DNA of 11,254 nucleotides, taken from the NCBI GenBank assembly GCA_001800075.1, contig MGUR01000030.1, positions 2,516 through 13,769 of the forward strand, read 5' to 3'. This DNA is from Elusimicrobia bacterium RIFCSPLOWO2_01_FULL_59_12. GTDB lineage: Bacteria; Elusimicrobiota; Elusimicrobia; 2-01-FULL-59-12. A model generated the notes under the pieces. It was not told the DNA's origin and made no database searches. It was given only the letters and a program-made list of their open reading frames with translations. Below, piece after piece: positions 5,819 through 11,254 of this stretch. Every line of letters starts with the position of its first letter. Within the stretch, counting starts at the first letter, position 1. A program made the position numbers and the translations under genes.

Positions 5819-6766
5819 GTGAAATCAAAAACAGAGTTACTGGCGATTGTCGGTCCGACGGCGTCCGGTAAAACGGATCTCGGGCTGCGCCTGGCGCGCG
5901 AAAATGACGGGGAAATTATTTCGGTGGATTCCCGGCAGGTGTACCGGGACCTTTCGATCGGCACGGCAAAACCCGCCGGCGCATGGGTTCAGCAAATCTA
6001 TCGCGTCCAGGACATCCCTTATCATCTCGTGGATTTTCAGGATCCGGACAACGTGTTTTCGGCCGCGGATTTCGTTCAACAGGCCGAGGAAAAAATGACC
6101 GAGATTCGCGCCCGCGGCAAACGGCCGATCCTGGTGGGGGGAACCGGCCTCTATTTCAAAGCGCTGGTCGAAGGCCTGGCCCCGCTGCCGCCGAGCAACA
6201 AGGCGCTCCGAGCCGGGCTGAAGACGCTGGCGGAGAAAAAAGGACGGACTTTCCTTCACGCGGAACTGGCGAAGGCGGACCCCGAAGCCGCCCAGCGCAT
6301 TCCAGCCAACAATATCCATCGCGTGATACGGGCGCTGGAAGTCTATGAGTTGACCCAAAAACCGATTTCGCAATGGCACCGGGAGCATCAAGCCAATTTA
6401 AAACAGACAAACCCCTCACCCCCGCCCTCTCCCCTTTCAAAGGGGAGAGGGAATACGGGTGAGGGGTTGAAGATGATCGGCATCGAGATGCCCCGCGAAG
6501 ACCTGCACCGCCGGATCGAAAAACGCTGCGCCGACATGTTGAAAAACGGGATGATCGATGAGACCGAACGCCTGCTCAAGAAAGGTTTCGCGCCCGATTG
6601 CCCGGCGCTCACCGGGCTGGGCTACAAGCGCGTGACCGCTTTTTTGAACGGTCGATTGTCTCGCGAAGACCTGCTCGCGCTCCTCACTCAGGATACACGG
6701 CAGTATGCCAAACGGCAGATGACGTGGTTCAGACACCAAGCTCAGGTGACATGGAAAACGTTATAA
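5819..6766 (+). CDS. miaA: tRNA dimethylallyltransferase MiaA
   Basis: Transfers a dimethylallyl group to the N6 of A37 in tRNAs that read UNN codons, stabilising codon-anticodon pairing. It shows the P-loop GPTASGKT (residues 12-19), the DSRQVYRDLSIGTAKP signature (37-52), YHLVDFQDP (68-75), the VGGTGLYFKAL motif (106-116), NNIHRVIRALEV (164-175) and the C-terminal GLGYK and TRQYAKRQMTWFR (from 293). At 315 residues it is normal length plus about 20 extra: residues 198-217 are encoded by a perfect palindromic element. Start is a GTG at 5819 that puts the P-loop at the usual distance; only a weak TAGG lies upstream. Its 3' end overlaps hflX by 16 bp, so it probably opens the miaA-hflX-pgsA-plsY-gpsA-HU operon. 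Confidence 0.97.
   Translation: MKSKTELLAIVGPTASGKTDLGLRLARENDGEIISVDSRQVYRDLSIGTAKPAGAWVQQIYRVQDIPYHLVDFQDPDNVFSAADFVQQAEEKMTEIRARGKRPILVGGTGLYFKALVEGLAPLPPSNKALRAGLKTLAEKKGRTFLHAELAKADPEAAQRIPANNIHRVIRALEVYELTQKPISQWHREHQANLKQTNPSPPPSPLSKGRGNTGEGLKMIGIEMPREDLHRRIEKRCADMLKNGMIDETERLLKKGFAPDCPALTGLGYKRVTAFLNGRLSREDLLALLTQDTRQYAKRQMTWFRHQAQVTWKTL
6410..6468 (+). repeat. Palindromic repeat element inserted in frame in miaA
   Basis: This is a 59-bp double palindrome. The outer arms AACCCCTCACCC (6410-6421) and GGGTGAGGGGTT (6457-6468) match perfectly. The inner arms CCCTCTCCCCTTT (6425-6437) and AAAGGGGAGAGGG (6439-6451) match perfectly around a single C. It is translated without stops as a Pro/Ser/Gly-rich segment (NPSPPPSPLSKGRG, then NTGEGL) between the catalytic core and the MIGIEMPREDL stretch, where ordinary MiaA proteins have no such insert. 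The near-perfect symmetry shows it is a recent or DNA/RNA-structure-constrained element. Confidence 0.85.
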
Positions 6767-8034
6767 CGGTCTCCCTGCAGACGCCGGACCAAAACCGGTC
6801 CTTGGTTCGCGGGTCGATGGAGGAACTTCACCGTTTGGTGGAAACGGCCGGCGGCCGGGTCGTGCAGTCCATCACGCAGCGGCGCCATCGGCCGGAGCCC
6901 GCGACCCTGATCGGGCGGGGGAAAGCCCTGGAGCTCGCCGAGCTGGGGAAACAGGCGGGCGTGCAGACCTTTGTGTTTGACCAGCCGCTCAAACCGGCCC
7001 AGCAGCGCCACCTGGAAGACACGCTGACCGCCAAGGTGATCGACCGCACCCGGCTCATCCTGGACATTTTCGCCCAACGCGCGCGCACGCGCGAAGGACA
7101 ATGGCAGGTGGAACTGGCACAGCTCGCGTACCGCCTTCCGCGGCTCACCTCGGTGTTCGGACGGTTCGAGCAGCAGACCGGCGGCATCGGCACGCGCGGC
7201 CCCGGCGAACGCAAACTGGAGGTCGATTTGCGGCGCCTCCGCGACCGCATGGCCCTGCTGCAGAAACATATTGAAAAGATCCGCCAGGAACGAACGCTGC
7301 AGCGCCAGGTCCGGCGCAGCGTTCCGGTTCCCCAGGTCGCGCTGGTGGGCTACACCAACGCCGGGAAGTCCACGCTTTTGAACGCACTCCTCTCCATGTC
7401 CGCGGGTTTGCCTGGCCGGCAGGCGGGCGCGCCCCATCACCGCGTCTACGCGGACGACAAGCTCTTCGCGACGCTGGACCCGACCACCCGTCGCATCCGG
7501 CTGCCCTCCGGTCGCGTGGTTCTCTTCAGCGATACGGTGGGATTCATCCGGAATCTGCCCACGGAACTGGTGGCGGCCTTCCGCGCGACGCTGGAAGAGG
7601 CGTCCAACGCGGATCTCCTGCTGGAGGTGATCGATGTGTCCGACCCGGCCTGGCAAGAGCAGGAAAAGACGGTCAGCGACCTGTTGAACCGGCTGGGGAT
7701 CCATGAATTGCCTCGCCTGACGGCATATAATAAAATGGATCGTCTCTCTCCGAAAACACGCGAGCGCGCCGCGCGACTGGACGGCTTCCTCATCTCCGCA
7801 GAAACCGGAAAAGGATTAAAAGAGCTTCTGGCCGCGGTCGAAAACCGCCTGTCTGAACAATGGGTAGAGAAAGACCTGCTGCTTCCCTACAGCGAAGGAG
7901 CCCGCTTGGCCCAGCTGCACCAACATATGGATGTTCTCTCTAAAGTCGCGACCGAACGGGGCATCCAGGTCCGTGTGCGCACGCATCCCACAACCCTGGC
8001 TCAATGGTTATCGAAAAATGACGCTCGCGAATAA
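6751..8034 (+). CDS. hflX: Ribosome-associated GTPase HflX
   Basis: GTPase that binds the 50S subunit and can split stalled or heat-damaged ribosomes. The N-terminal HflX domain shows the glycine-rich IGRGK (residues 54-58), the FDQPLKPAQQRHLE segment and the QTGGIGTRGPGERKLEVDLR signature (142-161); a coiled-coil region follows. The G domain has G1 GYTNAGKST (200-208), FATLDPTTRRI (239-249), G3 DTVGFIRNLP (261-270), G4 NKMD and G5 SAETGKG. Residues 215-230, between G1 and the switch I region, are an extra stretch of about 14 residues coded by a palindromic element. The ATG at 6751 has AGGTGA upstream, overlaps miaA by 16 bp and yields 427 residues, a normal length. It is co-transcribed with miaA, as in proteobacteria but without hfq between. 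Confidence 0.96.
   Translation: MENVITVSLQTPDQNRSLVRGSMEELHRLVETAGGRVVQSITQRRHRPEPATLIGRGKALELAELGKQAGVQTFVFDQPLKPAQQRHLEDTLTAKVIDRTRLILDIFAQRARTREGQWQVELAQLAYRLPRLTSVFGRFEQQTGGIGTRGPGERKLEVDLRRLRDRMALLQKHIEKIRQERTLQRQVRRSVPVPQVALVGYTNAGKSTLLNALLSMSAGLPGRQAGAPHHRVYADDKLFATLDPTTRRIRLPSGRVVLFSDTVGFIRNLPTELVAAFRATLEEASNADLLLEVIDVSDPAWQEQEKTVSDLLNRLGIHELPRLTAYNKMDRLSPKTRERAARLDGFLISAETGKGLKELLAAVENRLSEQWVEKDLLLPYSEGARLAQLHQHMDVLSKVATERGIQVRVRTHPTTLAQWLSKNDARE
7393..7440 (+). repeat. Short palindromic insertion in the HflX G domain
   Basis: GCCTG (7410-7414), GCCGG, CAGGC (7420-7424) is the core of a stretch translated as SMSAGLPGRQAGAPHH. In E. coli HflX about 14 fewer residues separate NxxT after the P-loop from VYAADQLFATLDP. 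The core resembles dispersed GCCTGCCGGCAGGC-type repeats. It is weaker evidence than the mutL and miaA inserts because the palindrome is short. Confidence 0.55.
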
Positions 8035-8539
8035 AATCACGGTTCTGCGAATCATCGCCATCCCGATTTTCATTATCGTGCTGCTGCAGGGCCACATGAC
8101 TTGGGCGCGGGTGATTTTCATCCTCTCGGTCTTCAGCGACGCCCTGGATGGGGCGCTCGCCCGCATCCGCGGAGAACGCACGCCGCTGGGAAGTTTCCTG
8201 GACCCTTTGGCGGACAAGCTCCTGTTAATGGCGACGTTCATTGCTTACACGTATTTGGGATGGATCCCTGTTTGGATTTTTATCGCCGTCCTATCGAGGG
8301 ATCTGCTGATCATCATGGGATGGGCCGTCGTCTACATCCTCACCGGAAATTCTAAAATTCAGCCGCGCCCTTTGGGAAAGCTCACCACCGCGCTGCAGAT
8401 GGCCGTCGCTCTGGGAAAAATGATCCACCTGTCCCCGCCGTTCTACGACGTCCTTCTCTACGCCATGATTACCGCAACCATTCTTTCCCTGTGTGATTAC
8501 ATCTGGGTCGGCAACCAACGGCTGGGGTCGGCGGCATGA
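8018..8539 (+). CDS. pgsA: CDP-diacylglycerol--glycerol-3-phosphate 3-phosphatidyltransferase
   Basis: Inner-membrane enzyme making phosphatidylglycerol-phosphate from CDP-diacylglycerol and glycerol-3-phosphate. The CDP-alcohol phosphotransferase motif D-x2-DG-x2-AR-x8-G-x3-D-x3-D is complete, with Asp41, Asp44, Asp62 and Asp66. The opening MTLANKITVLRIIAIPIFII is typical of PgsA, and several hydrophobic helices span the 173 residues (about 5-24, 31-42, 68-100 and 140-165). The start at 8018 overlaps the end of hflX by 17 bp, and the stop overlaps the plsY start as ATGA. With plsY and gpsA it forms a phospholipid-synthesis cluster. A related CDP-alcohol transferase cannot be excluded, but the context supports PgsA. 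Confidence 0.92.
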   Translation: MTLANKITVLRIIAIPIFIIVLLQGHMTWARVIFILSVFSDALDGALARIRGERTPLGSFLDPLADKLLLMATFIAYTYLGWIPVWIFIAVLSRDLLIIMGWAVVYILTGNSKIQPRPLGKLTTALQMAVALGKMIHLSPPFYDVLLYAMITATILSLCDYIWVGNQRLGSAA

Positions 8540-9156
8540 CCCCGATCGAATTACAGCGGGGGGTCTCTTACTATTTGCCTTTCACGCTCTTGTCGTACCT
8601 GATCGGGGCGATTCCCACCGGGTACTGGCTGGGGAAACTCTGGAAAGGCGTTGACGTCCGGCGCCGCGGATCGGGAAACCTCGGGGCGACAAACGTGTTC
8701 CGCGTCCTGGGCATCGGTCCCGGCATCGTAACGCTCCTTGTGGACGTCGCCAAAGGGGCGGTCCCCGTGGTCTGGATCCAGAACGTCGATCCGGATGCCC
8801 TCGGCCTGGCCGTTGTCGCGGGACTGGCCGCGATCGCGGGCCACACGGCCTCCTTGTTTGTCGGTTTTCGCGGCGGCAAAGGGGTCGCGACCTCCGCAGG
8901 CGTTTTTGCCGCCCTCCTACCGGTTCCCTCCGTTATCGCGCTGGCGGCGTTCCTGCTGTCCCTGGCGATGTCGCGCAGGGTCTCGGTGGGTTCGATCGTG
9001 GCCGCCGTTACGCTCGCGGGCACCGCTTTTATTTTCTCCCCGGACCCGCTCCGCACCTACACCGCCGCGGCCGTCGCCTGCCTGGTCATCTGGACCCACC
9101 GCGGCAACATTAAAAGGATTCTGGCGGGCACAGAACCGCGCATTGGCAATGGGTAA
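8536..9156 (+). CDS. plsY: Acyl-phosphate glycerol-3-phosphate acyltransferase PlsY
   Basis: Integral membrane enzyme that acylates glycerol-3-phosphate at position 1 using acyl-phosphate, the first committed step of phospholipid synthesis. Its family motifs are visible: GSGNLGATNVFR (residues 45-56), and GHTASLFVGFRGGKGVATSAG split between 102 and 122. Hydrophobic helices lie at about 14-33, 59-80, 91-110, 120-142 and 152-185. At 206 residues it is the normal length. Translation is coupled to pgsA (ATGA overlap) and gpsA (8-bp overlap). Its substrate is the product of the next gene, gpsA. Confidence 0.95.
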   Translation: MTPIELQRGVSYYLPFTLLSYLIGAIPTGYWLGKLWKGVDVRRRGSGNLGATNVFRVLGIGPGIVTLLVDVAKGAVPVVWIQNVDPDALGLAVVAGLAAIAGHTASLFVGFRGGKGVATSAGVFAALLPVPSVIALAAFLLSLAMSRRVSVGSIVAAVTLAGTAFIFSPDPLRTYTAAAVACLVIWTHRGNIKRILAGTEPRIGNG

Positions 9157-10189
9157 CACGTTGGAACGCATCGCTGTCCTGGGCTCAGGCTCGTGGGGAG
9201 CCACCTTGGCGGCTCTCTTGGCGGAAAAAGGTCACGCCGTGTCCCTGTGGGAATACGACGCCGCCGCGGCCCAGGCGCTGGCGTCCACGCGGAAACTTCC
9301 CGTCCTGCCGGAATTGACGCTCCCCAAAAGCATCCAGGTCACCTCGCGCATGGCGGACGCGATCGGCGACCGCGGCGTGGTCGTCTCGGCGACGCCCTCC
9401 CAATTCGTGCGTTCAACGATGAAGGCCGCGCAGTCCTCGGGGTCGGTCTCCCGGGACGCGGCTGTCATCAGTGTTTCCAAAGGCCTGGAAGAGAAAACGC
9501 TCAAGCGCATGAGCGAGGTCATCCGCGAAGAGCTGCATTTGCCGGCGAGCCGGGTGGCGGTCCTCTCCGGCCCCAGTCACGCGGAGGAAGTTTGCCGGCA
9601 TCTTCCGGCCGCCCTGGTGGCCGCCAGCGAGGATGTCGGCCTGTGCGCCCGCGTGCAGTCGATTTTCACGCAGGACTATTTCCGGGTTTACGCGCACCCG
9701 GATATGATCGGCGTCGAACTGGGGGGGACGCTTAAAAACATTTTTGCCATCGCCTGCGGCATCAGCGACGGGCTGGGCCTGGGCGACAACTCCAAGGCGG
9801 CGATCATGACGCGCGGCTTAAATGAAATGGCGCGTCTGGGCGCGAAAATGGGCGCGCAGCTGCTGACCTTTTTCGGGCTCGCCGGGATGGGGGATCTCAT
9901 CGTGACCTGTCTTTCCCGCCACTCCCGGAATCGCCTCCTCGGCGAAAAACTCGGCCAGGGTAAATCCCCGGCCCAAGCGCTGGCCGAAATGACCATGGTC
10001 ACGGAAGGATACAAAACCGTTCCCTCGGCCTTCGGGCTGGCTCAACGATTCCAGCTGGATTGCCCGCTCATCCAGGAAATTTACCAGGTTCTGTACAAAG
10101 ACAAAAATCCGCGCGCGTCGCTCCGCGATCTGATGGAACGCCAGACGCCTTCCGAATGGCGGGATGTCTCCGAGGGAGTTCAACCATGA
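9149..10189 (+). CDS. gpsA: Glycerol-3-phosphate dehydrogenase [NAD(P)+]
   Basis: Cytosolic enzyme reducing dihydroxyacetone phosphate to sn-glycerol-3-phosphate, the precursor used by PlsY and PgsA. The N-terminal Rossmann fold has GSGSWG (residues 12-17); next come SKGLE (110-114), LSGPSHAEEV (139-148) and GGTLKNIFAIACG (192-204) with the catalytic Lys196. GDNSKAAIMTRGL (212-224) and GLAGMGDLIVTC (243-254) complete the signature. The start at 9149 overlaps plsY by 8 bp and puts the dinucleotide-binding loop at the usual distance; length is 346. The frame is open upstream into plsY, but nothing there resembles the family. The stop overlaps the HU gene start as ATGA. Confidence 0.97.
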   Translation: MGNTLERIAVLGSGSWGATLAALLAEKGHAVSLWEYDAAAAQALASTRKLPVLPELTLPKSIQVTSRMADAIGDRGVVVSATPSQFVRSTMKAAQSSGSVSRDAAVISVSKGLEEKTLKRMSEVIREELHLPASRVAVLSGPSHAEEVCRHLPAALVAASEDVGLCARVQSIFTQDYFRVYAHPDMIGVELGGTLKNIFAIACGISDGLGLGDNSKAAIMTRGLNEMARLGAKMGAQLLTFFGLAGMGDLIVTCLSRHSRNRLLGEKLGQGKSPAQALAEMTMVTEGYKTVPSAFGLAQRFQLDCPLIQEIYQVLYKDKNPRASLRDLMERQTPSEWRDVSEGVQP

Positions 10190-10446
10190 ATAAATCGAGC
10201 CTCATCCGGGTCGTTGGGCGGGTGCTCAGCACCCGAAAAGAAGCCAGTTCGGCGGTGGATGCCGCCTTGCGCGCCGTCCAGCTGGCCCTGCGGTCGGGAG
10301 AAAAGGTGGTCCTGGCGGGCATCGGCAGCCTGCATGTGAAAATGCGCAAGGCCAAGGTGGGGAGAAATCCGCGGACCGGCGTCACGGTTCCCATCCCGCC
10401 GCGCAGGGCGGTTCGGTTTAAAGCCTCGAAGGATCTATTTCGATAA
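10186..10446 (+). CDS. HU/IHF-family DNA-binding protein
   Basis: Dimeric DNA-bending nucleoid protein of 86 residues, close to the usual 90. The C-terminal arm region matches the family: VVLAGIGSLHVKMRKAKVGR followed by NPRTGVTVPIPPRRAVRFKA, where the loop with the GRNPRTG and intercalating-proline pattern is seen. The N-terminal helices are more divergent: the usual TKAEL opening is replaced by NKSSLIRVVGRVLSTRKEAS. HU and IHF subunits cannot be told apart here. Its start overlaps the gpsA stop (ATGA), so it is probably the last gene of the miaA-to-gpsA operon. From memory, IHF-alpha genes in several proteobacteria are followed by a MerR-type gene, as here; this is not checked. Confidence 0.9.
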   Translation: MNKSSLIRVVGRVLSTRKEASSAVDAALRAVQLALRSGEKVVLAGIGSLHVKMRKAKVGRNPRTGVTVPIPPRRAVRFKASKDLFR

Positions 10447-10462
10447 CCAAAATCTTTGACGC
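10447..10462 (+). repeat. Left copy of a 16-bp direct repeat flanking a palindromic element
   Basis: CCAAAATCTTTGACGC begins directly after the HU stop codon and is repeated exactly at 10556-10571, on the other side of the palindrome at 10473-10545. It could be a long target duplication or the trace of a duplication that captured the element. Confidence 0.85.
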
Positions 10463-10472
10463 GACCATCTTC

Positions 10473-10545
10473 CGTCATTCCCGCGTAAGCGGGAATCCAG
10501 AGACTCACCGTGACTGGATCCCCGCTTACGACCGCGGGGATGACG
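10473..10545. repeat. REP-like dispersed palindrome between the HU and MerR genes
   Basis: The left arm runs from CGTCATTCCCGCG through AAGCGGGAATCCAG (10473-10500). The right arm is CTGGATCCCCGCTT then ACGACCGCGGGGATGACG (10514-10545). The arms are complementary with a few mismatches around a short spacer. The GTCATTCCCGC...GCGGGAATCCAG form is a very common dispersed repeat in many bacterial genomes. It may act as a terminator or mRNA stabiliser after the operon. Confidence 0.8.
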
Positions 10546-10555
10546 ACAAAGCGGG

Positions 10556-10571
10556 CCAAAATCTTTGACGC
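10556..10571 (+). repeat. Right copy of the 16-bp direct repeat
   Basis: Exact copy of CCAAAATCTTTGACGC at 10447-10462. This copy supplies the TTGACG that forms the possible -35 box of the MerR gene. Confidence 0.85.
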
Positions 10572-10593
10572 TGTGGGGTTATTTTGATTGAAT
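10565..10593 (+). promoter_or_regulatory. Possible promoter of the MerR-type gene
   Basis: TTGACG (10565-10570) is followed after 17 bp by TTGAAT (10588-10593). The -35 is good, the -10 poor. The expected start point is near 10600, almost on the ATG at 10603. Confidence 0.3.
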
Positions 10594-10602
10594 GAAAGCA
10601 CC

Positions 10603-10995
10603 ATGACGGCAATTCTGGAAGCTCTTTTACCGCCCCAAACCTATTTCTCGATCGGAGAGGTGAGCCAGCTCACGCAGGTCAAACCTTACGTCATCCGCTA
10701 TTGGGAGTCCCAGTTCGGAACCCTGAGGCCGCCGCGGCGCGAATCAGGGCAGCGAAAGTTCACCCAAAAAGAAGTCAACACGATCCTTCGCATCAAGGAC
10801 CTGCTTCACGGAAAGCGCTTCACTATCGCGGGCGCCAAGCGGGTCCTGCAGCAGGAAGCGCGCCGGGGAGGCGGGCCGCCGAAAGAGGAAATCGAGGGAA
10901 CACCCGGGCCGGCGGTTGCCCCGGACAGCGCGGAAACCCTGCGCGCGATCCGCAAGGACCTTGAAGAATCTCTCCGGCTGCTGAGAGGCTTCTGA
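10603..10995 (+). CDS. MerR-family transcriptional regulator
   Basis: 130 residues. The N-terminal winged helix is clear: FSIGEVSQLTQVKPYVIRYW (residues 15-34), ESQFGTLRPPRRESGQRKFT with the MerR wing pattern, then a helix VNTILRIKDLLHGKRFTIAGAKRVLQ. The rest is a linker rich in Gly, Pro and Glu (about 84-105) and a short C-terminal helix (SAETLRAIRKDLEESLRLLR) likely for dimerisation. There is no effector domain and no metal-binding cysteines, so it is the small MerR-like type often found beside IHF genes, of unknown signal. I chose the ATG at 10603; a TTG at 10588 would add five residues. No Shine-Dalgarno is evident at either. It is separated from the HU gene by 156 bp of repeats and may have its own promoter. 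Confidence 0.9.
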   Translation: MTAILEALLPPQTYFSIGEVSQLTQVKPYVIRYWESQFGTLRPPRRESGQRKFTQKEVNTILRIKDLLHGKRFTIAGAKRVLQQEARRGGGPPKEEIEGTPGPAVAPDSAETLRAIRKDLEESLRLLRGF

Positions 10996-11044
10996 ATTAC
11001 AATCCCCATGACAAACTGTCTTTTAAGGTCGCGTGAACCGGGCC

Positions 11045-11071
11045 GTGGCGGTCGCCACAGCGACCGGTCGC
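11045..11071. repeat. Two adjacent GC-rich palindromes upstream of the tRNA
   Basis: GTGGCG-GT-CGCCAC (11045-11058) is followed by the perfect 12-bp palindrome GCGACCGGTCGC (11060-11071). They may be a terminator for the MerR gene without a T tract, or part of the palindrome-rich context of the tRNA. Confidence 0.6.
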
Positions 11072-11092
11072 CTTGGGAGACCGTAGGGGTGT

Positions 11093-11181
11093 CCGCAAAA
11101 TCGGGCCGTAGCGTAGGGGTAGCGCGCTCCCTTGGGGTGGGAGAGGTCGCGGGTTCGATTCCCGCCGGCCCGATTTTGCGG
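11093..11181. repeat. 16-bp perfect inverted repeat enclosing the tRNA-Pro gene
   Basis: CCGCAAAATCGGGCCG (11093-11108) and CGGCCCGATTTTGCGG (11166-11181) are exact complements. Seven base pairs are the tRNA acceptor stem; nine more extend it on both sides, including the discriminator A. Further out, CCGTAGGGG (11081-11089) matches CCCCTACGG (11205-11213). Confidence 0.85.
11102..11173 (+). tRNA. tRNA-Pro (anticodon GGG)
   Basis: A full cloverleaf can be drawn. The acceptor stem is CGGGCCG/CGGCCCG (11102-11108, 11166-11172), and the D arm is GCGT/GCGC with the loop AGGGGTA. The anticodon stem CTCCC/GGGAG encloses the loop TTGGGGT, which gives anticodon GGG, reading CCC and CCU. The variable loop is AGGTC, and the T stem GCGGG/CCCGC has the loop TTCGATT. 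The discriminator is A at 11173. The 3' CCA is not encoded. The acceptor stem continues into flanking complementary sequence (see the enclosing inverted repeat). Confidence 0.95.
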
Positions 11182-11188
11182 ATAGCGC

Positions 11189-11230
11189 GGTCGCGGGTTC
11201 CCCGCCCCTACGGCTTTGGCGGGCCCGCCA
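11189..11230. repeat. Partial tRNA T-arm copy and 14-bp palindrome downstream of the tRNA
   Basis: GGTCGCGGGTTC (11189-11200) is an exact copy of the variable-loop/T-arm segment of the tRNA at 11145-11156. The perfect palindrome TGGCGGGCCCGCCA is at 11217-11230. No gene is visible from 11174 to the end of the window. Confidence 0.65.
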
Positions 11231-11254
11231 GAGACTCCGTGGCGGGGATTCCCG

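Noticed and set aside
6742..7704. Long minus-strand open frame opposite hflX
   Set aside because: It is the antisense shadow of a strongly conserved GTPase gene in a GC-rich genome, with no protein motif of its own.
11009..11254. An open frame starting ATGACAAACTG and running through the tRNA to the window end
   Set aside because: It crosses a perfect tRNA cloverleaf and palindromes, has no Shine-Dalgarno and no recognisable protein features; it is open because of high GC.

Overview
The window is a GC-rich, gene-dense bacterial chromosome segment. Housekeeping genes read rightward in two blocks, separated by a looser accessory stretch at about 3.56-5.80 kb. I cannot fix the phylum. The order mutS, mutL, miaA, hflX recalls the mutL-miaA-hflX neighbourhood of proteobacteria, but hfq is absent. 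MutL is the endonuclease type found in bacteria without MutH. A gram-negative-like, probably uncultured lineage (deltaproteobacterial, Elusimicrobia-like or Omnitrophica-like) is a guess from general style, not a demonstrated assignment.

Region 1 (1-3587) is a mismatch-repair block: the C-terminal half of MutS, a small PilZ-type protein overlapping it by 4 bp, and MutL, closed by a clear intrinsic terminator. MutS ends in a sliding-clamp-binding-like peptide (QLSLL). MutL has both a clamp motif (QPLLTP) and the metal-dependent nicking motif, so the pair fits methyl-independent repair directed by the clamp.

Region 2 (3588-5800) is accessory. It holds a stand-alone response-regulator receiver, then a dense array of TGAATAAGTC repeats with 11-bp phasing lying between convergent genes. 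Next are a leftward membrane-anchored winged-helix regulator, a roughly 380-bp gap with a REP-like hairpin and a 145-bp MITE-like inverted repeat, and a BrnT/BrnA toxin-antitoxin pair whose toxin has lost its core while the antitoxin looks intact.

Region 3 (5819-10446) is a tightly overlapping run: miaA (tRNA modification), hflX (ribosome-associated GTPase), pgsA, plsY and gpsA (phospholipid and glycerol-phosphate metabolism) and an HU/IHF-family gene. A MerR-type regulator follows after a palindromic element flanked by a 16-bp direct repeat. The window ends with a tRNA-Pro(GGG) gene inside an unusually long inverted repeat.

The most striking theme is dispersed palindromic elements. They lie between genes and also, in frame, inside three conserved proteins (MutL linker, MiaA, and HflX just after its P-loop), much like the protein-coding palindromic elements of Rickettsia. 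The best candidates for an undescribed system are this family of coding palindromes and the phased TGAATAAGTC array beside the membrane-anchored regulator.
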